From an uncultured Saprospiraceae bacterium (GTDB lineage: Bacteria > Bacteroidota > Bacteroidia > Chitinophagales > Saprospiraceae): a stretch of 47,727 nucleotides of DNA. The position numbers were made by a program, and so were the translations under genes. The stretch is taken from positions 1 to 47,727 of the forward strand of contig CALDYJ010000076.1 in NCBI GenBank assembly GCA_937941095.1. Reading direction: 5' to 3'. Shown one piece after another: positions 34,958-41,733 of this stretch (its first letter is position 1; the number at the start of each line of letters is the position of its first letter). Below the pieces are notes generated by a model that saw only the letters and a program-made list of their open reading frames with translations, did no database searches and was not told the DNA's origin.

Positions 34958-35746
34958 TTAAGTAAAATTAACACTAACACTTCCTAGTCCATCAATCGAT
35001 GCTTCAAATTGATCTCCAGCATTTACAGCTACCATTGGACCGACAGCCCCAGTTAAAATTAGATCACCTTTTTTTAATGGTCTTCCTAAACCCGTAAATT
35101 TTTTGGCTAGCCATAAGGCAGCATTGATAGGTGAGCCCAAACATGCAGCTCCTGATCCTTGGCTAACTAGTTCTCCGTTTTTATGCATCGTCATTTCACA
35201 AGAAACGACATCAAATGCATGGAGTGGCATTGGCTTATGCCCAAGAACAAAGTGGCTGGCAGAAGCATTATCTGCAACGGTGTCGGTGATTTTGATGTCC
35301 CAATTTTCAATTCTACTACCGACTATTTCCAAAGAAATTAAAGCATAATCAATGGCAGAAATAAGATCTGTTGTGTTTATAGTATTTTGATTCAAATCCG
35401 TCCCAAGGACAAAAGCTATTTCTGTTTCTATTCTTGGTTGAAGTATTTCATTAGCAGGTAAACTACCCCCATTTAAAATTTCACGATCATCATATAAGAT
35501 TCCAAAATCTGGGGCATCCACACCTAATTGATTTTGGATGGCATTGGAGGTCAAACCAATTTTATAGCCAACTATTTTTGCACCTTCAGCTACTCTTTCT
35601 TTGGTATTAATTTCTTGTATTTGGTAAGCTAAGTCAATATCATCTACACCAATGGCATGGCGTATTGGCGCACAAGGTGTTTTGCTTGCTTGTGCTTTCC
35701 GCAAAATTTGAGCTAAATTTTGAAGGCTGTCAGTTTTTGAATGCAT
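34958..35746 (-). CDS. 2-keto-4-pentenoate hydratase (DmpE/MhpD type)
   Basis: 262 residues from the ATG at 35746; a TTG two codons earlier is in frame but unlikely. Diagnostic stretches include KIVGYKIGLTSNAIQNQLGV, LQPRIETEIAFVLG (metal-binding Glu), IVGSRIENWDIKITDTVADN, SQGSGAACLGSPINAALWLA and KGDLILTGAVGPMVAV. Known reaction: hydration of 2-oxopent-4-enoate to 4-hydroxy-2-oxovalerate, with Mg2+, in the cytoplasm. First of a two-gene operon with the decarboxylase homologue. The nearby TRAP transporter of the 2-oxo-acid-binding type makes uptake and breakdown of unsaturated oxo acids a reasonable hypothesis. Confidence 0.9.
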   Translation of the reverse strand: MHSKTDSLQNLAQILRKAQASKTPCAPIRHAIGVDDIDLAYQIQEINTKERVAEGAKIVGYKIGLTSNAIQNQLGVDAPDFGILYDDREILNGGSLPANEILQPRIETEIAFVLGTDLNQNTINTTDLISAIDYALISLEIVGSRIENWDIKITDTVADNASASHFVLGHKPMPLHAFDVVSCEMTMHKNGELVSQGSGAACLGSPINAALWLAKKFTGLGRPLKKGDLILTGAVGPMVAVNAGDQFEASIDGLGSVSVNFT

Positions 35747-35797
35747 AATCAAGGTAAAAGTTGATAATGCCCCAATATCGTTAAATTTAGAAAGAGT

Positions 35798-36355
35798 TTA
35801 CTCTACAAAGCCTCTTATATTCCAATTAATGTTAACCTCATTATTAGAATAGTTTCTCAGCGTTTGCCATCCACCATTATCTAATCGCATCCAGTCTCCA
35901 TTTTGTAGAGCAGGACCTTGATCACAGCCGATACTTTGTTGGCTTCCGGTGTGAGATACTTTGATGTTTATCCATAGGTCTTCTCCTGTTAATTCAATCG
36001 GAGTACCGAGGTTGTGACTTTGCCATCCATCAGCTTGAATGCTACTGCTTAAATCTCTTTCATAGAGCAATGTACCAGGGGTAGACGAAGTTCCTTGATC
36101 ATAGATCAAGAGTTCACAAGTGGTCGGAACCTGCATAATATAAAATTGCACTTCTGTTAAATTTTGACCTGTAAAGTTTGAGGTGAGGTTTGAAGGAAAA
36201 CGACAGCCAGCTTCAATGGCAGAATCTGTAAATAATGGAGCACTGAAGTTTTGACCATCATATTTTAAATCTGCACTGTCTTGTGTATCATCATCTGAAC
36301 AAGTTGCAAAGGCCATTAAACATAATAAACTAAAAAGTATTGTTTGAATCTTCAT
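35798..36355 (-). CDS. Lipoprotein with beta-sandwich domain, unknown function
   Basis: 185 residues. Signal MKIQTILFSLLCLMAFATC with lipid Cys19, then acidic SDDDTQDSAD. The remainder is beta-rich (EVQFYIMQVPTTCELLIYDQ, GTLLYERDLSSSIQADGWQS, DLWINIKVSHTGSQQSIGCD). It resembles the jelly-roll/gingipain-adhesin-like domain repeated in T9SS substrates, which describes choice-of-anchor-type ligand binding. Four Cys could form disulfides. No operon partner. Function unknown. Confidence 0.75.
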   Translation of the reverse strand: MKIQTILFSLLCLMAFATCSDDDTQDSADLKYDGQNFSAPLFTDSAIEAGCRFPSNLTSNFTGQNLTEVQFYIMQVPTTCELLIYDQGTSSTPGTLLYERDLSSSIQADGWQSHNLGTPIELTGEDLWINIKVSHTGSQQSIGCDQGPALQNGDWMRLDNGGWQTLRNYSNNEVNINWNIRGFVE

Positions 36356-36451
36356 CGATATGGATTTTATATAAAAGTAAGGTACTTGGATTAATTTATT
36401 TGCTTGTATGGCAATCTTTAATCATTTTTTAACGGCATTGTTAAGAAAAAA

Positions 36452-36874
36452 TCAAGGTTCCATTTTTCTTGCTCCCCAATCATAGATTTTGTTGGCAAAA
36501 GGACCACCCCTCATTTTGAATTTCCCTTCCATGGAATCTGCTTGAATTAAATTGCCAGTATAATCAAAATTGAACTTACCAAGAGGTGTTTTTCTGAAAG
36601 AACTAAAGCTTACACTGTCTCCAAGTATTTGAATTTCAACAGGGTTACCACTAAAATCGCCTTTTGCCACATTGCCTTCTTGGCTTAAACTCATTTCTGG
36701 GAAATGAATACCAACGGGAGTAACCACCTTCACCCTCCACAAGCCTTCTATGTTTGCAGGTTCCAAATCTTCAACTTTTTGAGAACTTTCAACTTTAGTT
36801 TCTTGTATTTTCTTTTTTGATGAACAGGTCAAAATAGAGAAAAATAAAAATGATAAAATGACCAATCTCAACAT
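36452..36874 (-). CDS. Small lipoprotein, unknown function
   Basis: 140 residues. Signal MLRLVILSFLFFSILTC with lipid Cys17, followed by a Lys/Glu-rich spacer to about residue 40. The rest is a compact beta domain (GLWRVKVVTPVG, EGNVAKGDFSGNPVEIQILG, FDYTGNLIQADSMEGKFKMR). This pattern is common in Bacteroidota lipoproteins that test as small lipocalin-like or META-like barrels, but I cannot place it. Divergent from the repeat protein at 37053, with 178 bp between. Confidence 0.72.
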   Translation of the reverse strand: MLRLVILSFLFFSILTCSSKKKIQETKVESSQKVEDLEPANIEGLWRVKVVTPVGIHFPEMSLSQEGNVAKGDFSGNPVEIQILGDSVSFSSFRKTPLGKFNFDYTGNLIQADSMEGKFKMRGGPFANKIYDWGARKMEP

Positions 36875-36951
36875 AAAACTATTTTTATATATGAATTAAA
36901 GAAATGTAGTTACCGGTCATAAATTTAAGTCTTTATTTAGAAGTATTTTAC

Positions 36952-36959
36952 TATTTTTG
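36952..36959 (+). promoter_or_regulatory. Putative -7 element (TATTTTTG) for the repeat-protein operon
   Basis: Exact TAnnTTTG match 93 bp upstream of the ATG at 37053. No clear -33 TTTG at 19-21 nt. It would leave a leader of about 85 nt. Confidence 0.35.
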
Positions 36960-37052
36960 CACACCTTAACTCACCCTTCTTGTTTCATACAAGGAATTGC
37001 CCAAATGAATTTGTACATACTATTGGTTAACAACTATTAAAAATTTCTAAAA

Positions 37053-38900
37053 ATGGAAAAACAAAAGCTTATAAAACTCATCACGAGAAAAGCTAAGATT
37101 TCTGAAGCACAAGCAATAACTGCTTTGCAATGCATGCTCAAAGAAAAAAGCATCTTCAGACAACAAGGATTAAAAAAGGTGAATGTCACCAAAGAAGTAG
37201 CGGTTAGAGCTTCTAATAAACCTACAATAAAAAAGGTAGAGCTCATTAAAGAAAAAGTGGTAAAAGTTGTCGAGCAAATCGAAAACATTAAAACGGTAGA
37301 AGTCATCCGAGAAGTTCCTGTTGAAATCATTAAGGAAGTACCTGTTGAGATTGTTAAGGAAATAGAAATAGTTAAAAGAATTCCTGTACAAGTTATTGTA
37401 GAAAAGGAAGTTATTAAAGAAGTTCCTGTTGAAATCATTAAAATTGTTGAAAAACCAGTACAGGTGATTAAAACAGTGGAAGTCATAAAAAAAGTCCCTG
37501 TAGAAGTGATCAAGGAAGTTCAGGTTATCAAAGAAGTACCTGTAATCCAGTATGTTCCTGTAGAAGTGATCAAAGAAGTGCAGGTCATTAAAGAAAAGCC
37601 TGTTGTCACTAGGAAACTTGTTCCTCAACTAAAGAAGGTAGAAGTCATTAAAGAAAAACCAGTAGTTGTTACTAATGAAGTAATCAAAGAGGTAGAAGTA
37701 GTTCAGGAAGTTCCTATTGAAGTTGTCAAAGAAATACAATTCATCAATGAGATTTTCACGAAAGAAGAAGTGGAAGTGATCAAAGAGGTTCCTGTCGAAG
37801 TAATCAATGAAGTTTTCATTGAAAAGAAAGTTGTTGATAAGACTCAATTAATGGCTTGGAAGAACAAATGGAACAAATTGAATGATCAAAATCAACAATT
37901 ACTTAAAGAAAGTAAGGATGCTAAGGCTTGGAAAACTAAATGGACCAAGTTAAATGATCAAAATAATAAGCTTAATAAAGACCTAAAAGAAGCAAGTTCT
38001 TGGAAAAACAAGTGGAACAACTTGAATAAGTCAAATGAAAAATTAAATAAAGAGTTAAAGCAATCGTCTCCTTGGAAAGCTAAATGTGCTAAACTAGAGA
38101 AAGAAAATGCTGCTCTTGTTAAAATGAGTAATAACATGGCTAAATGGAAAGCCAAGTTTGAAACTTTAGAAAAAAATACCAAGCTTACTTCTAAAAAGAA
38201 AGCTGATACTTCAAAATTAGAAGCTAAATGGACACTTACTTTAAACAATTCTAAGAAAACCATCAATACGCTTCAAAAAGAAGTTGCTAAGCTTAAAAAA
38301 GATTTAGCCATCAAACCGAAGCAGATCATAAAGAAAGTAGAAATCATCAAAGAAATACCAGTAGAAATCATTAAAGAGGTAGAAGTTGTAAAACAAATTG
38401 ACTTCGAAACCTTAATGAAGCAAATGAAAAAAATGGGAACTGTACAAGTTTCTAAAACAGTTGTAGGAGAGACTACAAATAGAAAAGCTGGTAAAATTGT
38501 TGAAAGAAGAGAGGTCACGCCTGGTTCTAGAACGCTAGTTTCAAAAACAACTTCTACTTCAAGTACTACATCAAAAGGAGTAAAAGTCAATTTTAAATCA
38601 ACCAAGCTCCAATTAATTGAAGGAATCGGACCCAAAATTGAAGCTCTTTTACAAAAAGGAGGCATCAAAACATTTGACGATCTAGCTTCTGCAAAAAAAG
38701 CTAAACTAGATGCTATTTTAGCAGACGCTGGTTCGAGATTTCAAATGCACGATCCGAGTACTTGGCCTAAACAAGCTAAATTAGCTTCTAAAGCAAAATG
38801 GAAAGAGTTGATCACCTTGCAAAAAGAATTAGACGGAGGAAAAGCTAATTCTGGGGATGGAGATACTCAATCCAAAGTTGAAAAATTCATGAATAATTAA
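37053..38900 (+). CDS. Large repeat protein: HU-like N-terminus, alveolin-like repeats, W-rich coiled coil, HhH C-terminus
   Basis: 615 residues, no signal peptide or membrane helix, so cytoplasmic. Residues 1-45 (MEKQKLIKLITRKAKISEAQ, AITAL) resemble the first two helices of HU/IHF. Residues about 81-254 are irregular repeats around VEVIKEVPVEIIKEV with alternating Val/Ile, Lys/Glu and fixed Pro, similar in style to alveolin/articulin charged-repeat cytoskeletal proteins of protists. Residues 268-375 are a 24-residue coiled-coil repeat beginning with W-K-x-K-W. A second short IKEIPVEIIKEV block lies near 425-440. Residues about 519-600 are an HhH domain (LQLIEGIGPKIEALLQKGG, then DPSTWPKQAKL) matching the one in the membrane protein at 4437-5213. 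It is followed 22 bp later by a double P-domain protein. I infer a filament- or scaffold-forming, DNA-associated protein. No named family covers the whole chain. Confidence 0.9.
   Translation: MEKQKLIKLITRKAKISEAQAITALQCMLKEKSIFRQQGLKKVNVTKEVAVRASNKPTIKKVELIKEKVVKVVEQIENIKTVEVIREVPVEIIKEVPVEIVKEIEIVKRIPVQVIVEKEVIKEVPVEIIKIVEKPVQVIKTVEVIKKVPVEVIKEVQVIKEVPVIQYVPVEVIKEVQVIKEKPVVTRKLVPQLKKVEVIKEKPVVVTNEVIKEVEVVQEVPIEVVKEIQFINEIFTKEEVEVIKEVPVEVINEVFIEKKVVDKTQLMAWKNKWNKLNDQNQQLLKESKDAKAWKTKWTKLNDQNNKLNKDLKEASSWKNKWNNLNKSNEKLNKELKQSSPWKAKCAKLEKENAALVKMSNNMAKWKAKFETLEKNTKLTSKKKADTSKLEAKWTLTLNNSKKTINTLQKEVAKLKKDLAIKPKQIIKKVEIIKEIPVEIIKEVEVVKQIDFETLMKQMKKMGTVQVSKTVVGETTNRKAGKIVERREVTPGSRTLVSKTTSTSSTTSKGVKVNFKSTKLQLIEGIGPKIEALLQKGGIKTFDDLASAKKAKLDAILADAGSRFQMHDPSTWPKQAKLASKAKWKELITLQKELDGGKANSGDGDTQSKVEKFMNN
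37293..37814 (+). repeat. Coding repeat array (V-E-V-I-K-E-V-P units)
   Basis: About 174 residues of imperfect 8- to 20-residue units in the repeat protein. At DNA level a 60-bp spaced near-copy is visible: CTGTAGAAGTGATCAA-GAAGT at about 37498 and again at about 37558, with only silent changes nearby. This suggests slippage or recombination growth of the array. Confidence 0.8.
37854..38177 (+). repeat. Coding tandem repeat, 24-residue (72-bp) coiled-coil units
   Basis: Units begin at 37854, 37926, 37998, 38070 and 38142 (the last is partial). First-unit pattern: AWKNKWNKLNDQNQQLLKES then KDAK. Conserved positions are W2, K3, K5, W6 (Cys or Phe in the last two), L9 and N/E near 13. Exact 72-bp spacing with no indels. 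Confidence 0.9.
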
Positions 38901-38922
38901 TAATAAAACTAAAACTTGAATT

Positions 38923-39642
38923 ATGTATTATTCAAAACAAAGACAACTAAATGAAGTAATTCCTGACAATTCTAAGCAAGGATTGATTGATACAATTGCT
39001 GTTTCTCAGAATGCTTCCATTGACGATATAAACTTAAGGGTACACATTAAGCACCCATACACCGGAGATTTAAACATTAAGCTGACTGCTCCTGATGGTA
39101 AAAGCACAACCTTACTCAAAAAGTCTAACCGAAAAGGCAAAAACTTAGATAAGACTTTCACTGCAAATGAATTAGGAGCTTTGTTAGGTAAAAAAGCGAA
39201 GGGTAATTGGAAATTACAAGTGATCGACAGCAATGCCAGAGATAAAGGTAAGTTGGTAAGTTGGGAACTGAATTTAAAGTTAAACAATGCAAATACCACT
39301 GAATTGTTTGTTCCAAATGATCCTAAAAAAACTTTGAAGTCAGCACATTATTGTCATGAAGAGGGGAAGATTTCGTCTTTAAAAGCTTCTATAAACATTG
39401 CTCATGAAAGGGCAGGGGATTTAGTCGTTCATCTATGTAGTCCTTCCGGAAAGAAGGTAAAATTATTTAGCGACAAAAATTCTACAAAGAAGAATCTTAA
39501 AAAATCTTTTCCAGCAGCTGCTCTGAAAGCCTTTAATGGCGAAAAAGCTAAAGGTAATTGGACGCTAGAAGTAAAGGATCTTAAAAAAGATAATTATGGA
39601 ATGCTCCGTAATTGGAGTTTAGATATAATCACAGAAAATTAA
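38923..39642 (+). CDS. Protein of two tandem P-domains (proprotein-convertase P/Homo B), no protease
   Basis: 239 residues made of two copies of the same domain. Copy 1 (about 8-122): IDTIAVSQNASIDDINLRVH, HPYTGDLNIKLTAPDGKSTT, KAKGNWKLQVIDSNARDKGK. Copy 2 (about 128-237): ISSLKASINIAHERAGDLVV, HLCSPSGKKVKLF, KAKGNWTLEVKDLKKDNYGM. P-domains normally follow subtilisin/kexin or other secreted peptidases and fold as jelly-roll sandwiches. Here there is neither a peptidase nor a signal peptide, so the protein looks cytoplasmic. It directly follows the repeat protein (22-bp gap) and ends in a strong terminator, so the two form an operon and probably act together. Confidence 0.87.
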   Translation: MYYSKQRQLNEVIPDNSKQGLIDTIAVSQNASIDDINLRVHIKHPYTGDLNIKLTAPDGKSTTLLKKSNRKGKNLDKTFTANELGALLGKKAKGNWKLQVIDSNARDKGKLVSWELNLKLNNANTTELFVPNDPKKTLKSAHYCHEEGKISSLKASINIAHERAGDLVVHLCSPSGKKVKLFSDKNSTKKNLKKSFPAAALKAFNGEKAKGNWTLEVKDLKKDNYGMLRNWSLDIITEN

Positions 39643-39649
39643 AAATTTT

Positions 39650-39677
39650 AAAGCCTAATTTGTTAATTAGGCTTTTT
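39650..39677 (+). terminator. Rho-independent terminator of the repeat/P-domain operon
   Basis: AAAGCCTAATT (39650-39660), loop TGTT, AATTAGGCTTT (39665-39675): perfect 11-bp stem followed by TT and more T-rich sequence. It lies 8 bp after the stop at 39642. Confidence 0.9.
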
Positions 39678-39706
39678 AATTTTTTCTTTGCTAAAATTTT
39701 ATACCG

Positions 39707-40075
39707 ATGAAAATGCCATATTTGTTAAAGTCAGTTAGCCTATTGGGTTGCCTCATGATATTTTTTCTTTGCTTAAACTCTTGTGGATCAGACGATGAAG
39801 GAGATTCTCCTTGTAGCGATCCAAGTTTTCAATCAGATGTAATGCCAATTCTTAATTCTTCATGTGCTATTAGTGGCTGCCATGTTGCTGGCTTCGATTT
39901 CGGAGATTATAGCGATTATGCAGGAGTTAAAGCTCAAGCTGACAATGGTTCCCTTGTTAGAGAAATAACCAATAAAACCATGCCTCCTTCAAATACTACT
40001 GGTCCTTCAGAATTGACCGATAGCCAAATTAGTTTAATAGAATGTTGGGTTGAAAAAGGTGCGCTTGATAATTAA
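39707..40075 (+). CDS. Small c-type cytochrome-like lipoprotein with CX4CH heme motif
   Basis: 122 residues. The signal reaches CLMIFFLCLNSC (lipid Cys about 26). The mature part is a single cytochrome c-like domain: VMPILNSSCAISGCHVAGFD has the heme motif C-A-I-S-G-C-H, with four rather than two residues between the Cys. KTMPPSNTTGPSEL provides the likely Met ligand, and ISLIECWVEKGALDN is the usual C-terminal helix. This variant is widespread in Bacteroidota surface/periplasmic cytochromes. Probably an electron carrier; no redox partner adjacent. Confidence 0.85.
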   Translation: MKMPYLLKSVSLLGCLMIFFLCLNSCGSDDEGDSPCSDPSFQSDVMPILNSSCAISGCHVAGFDFGDYSDYAGVKAQADNGSLVREITNKTMPPSNTTGPSELTDSQISLIECWVEKGALDN

Positions 40076-40102
40076 TTTGTTCATTAGGTCTAAAACAAGA
40101 GA

Positions 40103-40669
40103 ATGCCAGCTGAAAAGAATCTTAAGAAAAACAAGTTCAAAACTGCCTTAGAATTTACAAAAAACATTTTTACTACAGGAGCGGTTGCTCAAACTAGTAG
40201 AGAAGTAGAAGTTGAAATAACGAAATACCTGAATGCCAACAAAGACTTGGTTGTGGTAGAATACGGCCTAGGACACGGAAACATTACAGCTGAAATCTTG
40301 AGCAAATTATCCAAAAATTCCAAACTCTATTCTTTTGAAGTAAATGAAGAGTTTTGTGAGTATGTAGCAAAAGAGATAGAAGATGATCGATTAAGCATTG
40401 TAAATGATGGAGCCGAAAACATCTTTAAACATGTCGAAGAAAAGGTAGACTTTTTTGTTTCTTCTATTCCAATTACTTTCTTTTCAAAAGAGAAGACAGA
40501 GTTGATTTTAAATCAATCATATAAAGCACTTAAAGATAAAGCGTACTTTTCGCAAATTTTATACTCTAAAATTCACATTAAAAAATTTGAAAACGTCTTC
40601 GATGAATGCGAGATAGTCAAAACTAATAATTTTCCTGCCGGGTTTATTCATCATTGCCAAAAAACATAA
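40103..40669 (+). CDS. SAM-dependent methyltransferase, phospholipid N-methyltransferase-like
   Basis: 188 residues. The Rossmann SAM-binding motif is VVVEYGLGHGNITAEILSKL (motif I, G-L-G-H-G), with acidic motif II at LYSFEVNEEFCEYVAKEI and motif IV-like FFVSSIPITFFSKE. The N-terminal lead AQTSREVEVEI corresponds to the PSS/TSR region of PmtA-type enzymes (COG3963), which methylate phosphatidylethanolamine. The same fold occurs in rRNA adenine methyltransferases, so substrate is not certain. Cytoplasmic, no membrane helix. 27 bp after the cytochrome gene. Confidence 0.75.
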   Translation: MPAEKNLKKNKFKTALEFTKNIFTTGAVAQTSREVEVEITKYLNANKDLVVVEYGLGHGNITAEILSKLSKNSKLYSFEVNEEFCEYVAKEIEDDRLSIVNDGAENIFKHVEEKVDFFVSSIPITFFSKEKTELILNQSYKALKDKAYFSQILYSKIHIKKFENVFDECEIVKTNNFPAGFIHHCQKT

Positions 40670-40683
40670 GTCGATTTGGAAGC

Positions 40684-41724
40684 CTAAGCTTTTATATAAT
40701 CTTTGTTAATTTCATTAAGCTTTCGAATTCCACATAGTTTCATATTGCGAATTAATTCAGCTTGAATTAAGTTCAAGACTGCTTCAACACCCATTTGTCC
40801 TCCGCAAGCTAAACCATACACAAATGCCCTTCCTAAACAAACCGCTTTAGCACCTAAAGCAAGTGCTTTTAAGACATCAGTTCCTCTTCTGATTCCACCA
40901 TCAAGCATTACAGGGATTTGTCCTTTTACCTCCTTTGTAATTCCTTCTAGCGCTTCTATGGTAGAGAGATCGCTTTCTAACTGCCTACCACCATGGTTAG
41001 AGACAATAATTCCATCTACCTCATAGTCTAAACATAACTTAGCATCTAAGGGATGTAGAATGCCTTTTAAAACGATTTTCATTTTTGTTCGTTCTCTGAT
41101 CCATGGAATAATACTCCAATTTATACTCGGATCATGAAAATGATCGTCTGGGCCTAGTTTACCAGCCAGGTTAGCAATGCTTAATGCGCGTCCATCAACA
41201 TTGTCTAAAAGCATTTTAGCGTGTTTTTCTCGATTACCTACTACTGGGACATCTGTAGTTAGAACTAGAACCTTACATCCAACCACATCCGCTTTTTTTA
41301 GCAATTCTTCTGTTACCTTTCTTTGAGTAGTACAGTATAATTGAAACCAAGGTTTTGGATTGCAAAGATCGGCTATTTCTTTGTATGAATGATTTGCAAC
41401 TGTTGATGCAATCATGGCTTGCTTTAATTTATTAGCTGCTTTGGCCGTAGCAAGCTCTCCTTCTGGATGAAATAATTTTTGCATACCTACTGGCGCAATC
41501 ATTATAGGTGAAGAATATTTTTGACCAAAGATTTCAAATGTTGTGTCAATGGACGAAACATCAACTAATCTTCTTGGAAGGAGTTTGATGTGATGAAAAG
41601 AAGATTGATTCTTGCCTAAGGTTCTTTTATCATCTGCACCTCCTGTTAAATATTCATAAGCATCTTTTGAAAGCTTTTCTTTCGCAAGGTTTTTAAATTG
41701 CCAAATGTTTTTGAAGCCCTCCAT
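40684..41724 (-). CDS. FMN-dependent alpha-hydroxy-acid dehydrogenase/oxidase (lactate/glycolate type)
   Basis: 346 residues. Family signature GIIVSNHGGRQLESD holds the catalytic His and Arg. FMN-binding Gly/Arg motifs are MLDGGIRRGTDVLKALALGA and VCLGRAFVYGLACGGQMGVE. PIMIAPVGMQKLFHPEGELA and FQLYCTTQRK form the N-terminal part of the TIM barrel. It oxidises L-2-hydroxy acids (lactate, glycolate or similar) to 2-oxo acids and passes electrons to O2 or quinone. No membrane segment insert, so probably soluble. It follows the DUF5916 gene by 9 bp on the same strand, perhaps co-transcribed. Confidence 0.93.
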   Translation of the reverse strand: MEGFKNIWQFKNLAKEKLSKDAYEYLTGGADDKRTLGKNQSSFHHIKLLPRRLVDVSSIDTTFEIFGQKYSSPIMIAPVGMQKLFHPEGELATAKAANKLKQAMIASTVANHSYKEIADLCNPKPWFQLYCTTQRKVTEELLKKADVVGCKVLVLTTDVPVVGNREKHAKMLLDNVDGRALSIANLAGKLGPDDHFHDPSINWSIIPWIRERTKMKIVLKGILHPLDAKLCLDYEVDGIIVSNHGGRQLESDLSTIEALEGITKEVKGQIPVMLDGGIRRGTDVLKALALGAKAVCLGRAFVYGLACGGQMGVEAVLNLIQAELIRNMKLCGIRKLNEINKDYIKA

Positions 41725-41733
41725 AAAACAGAT

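Noticed and set aside
36921..37030. Second promoter near the repeat-protein start (TACTATTGG)
   Set aside because: It differs from TAnnTTTG and lacks a good -33; too weak to list.
37037..37847. Long antisense ORFs (up to 158 codons) opposite the repeat protein
   Set aside because: They are by-products of the low-complexity K/E/V codons on the plus strand, giving Phe/Asn/Tyr- or Ser/Thr-rich junk with no signal or domain.
37293..38177. CRISPR or satellite array
   Set aside because: The repetition is in codon frame, imperfect, and encodes coiled-coil and Val-Pro units; no constant spacer and repeat structure exists.
37958..38668. Further antisense ORFs of 102 and 131 codons
   Set aside because: Same cause; the plus-strand repeat protein is far better supported by repeats and domains.
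40669..40700. Hairpin AAGCCTAAGCTT as a terminator between convergent genes
   Set aside because: Only four base pairs in the stem and no strong T run.
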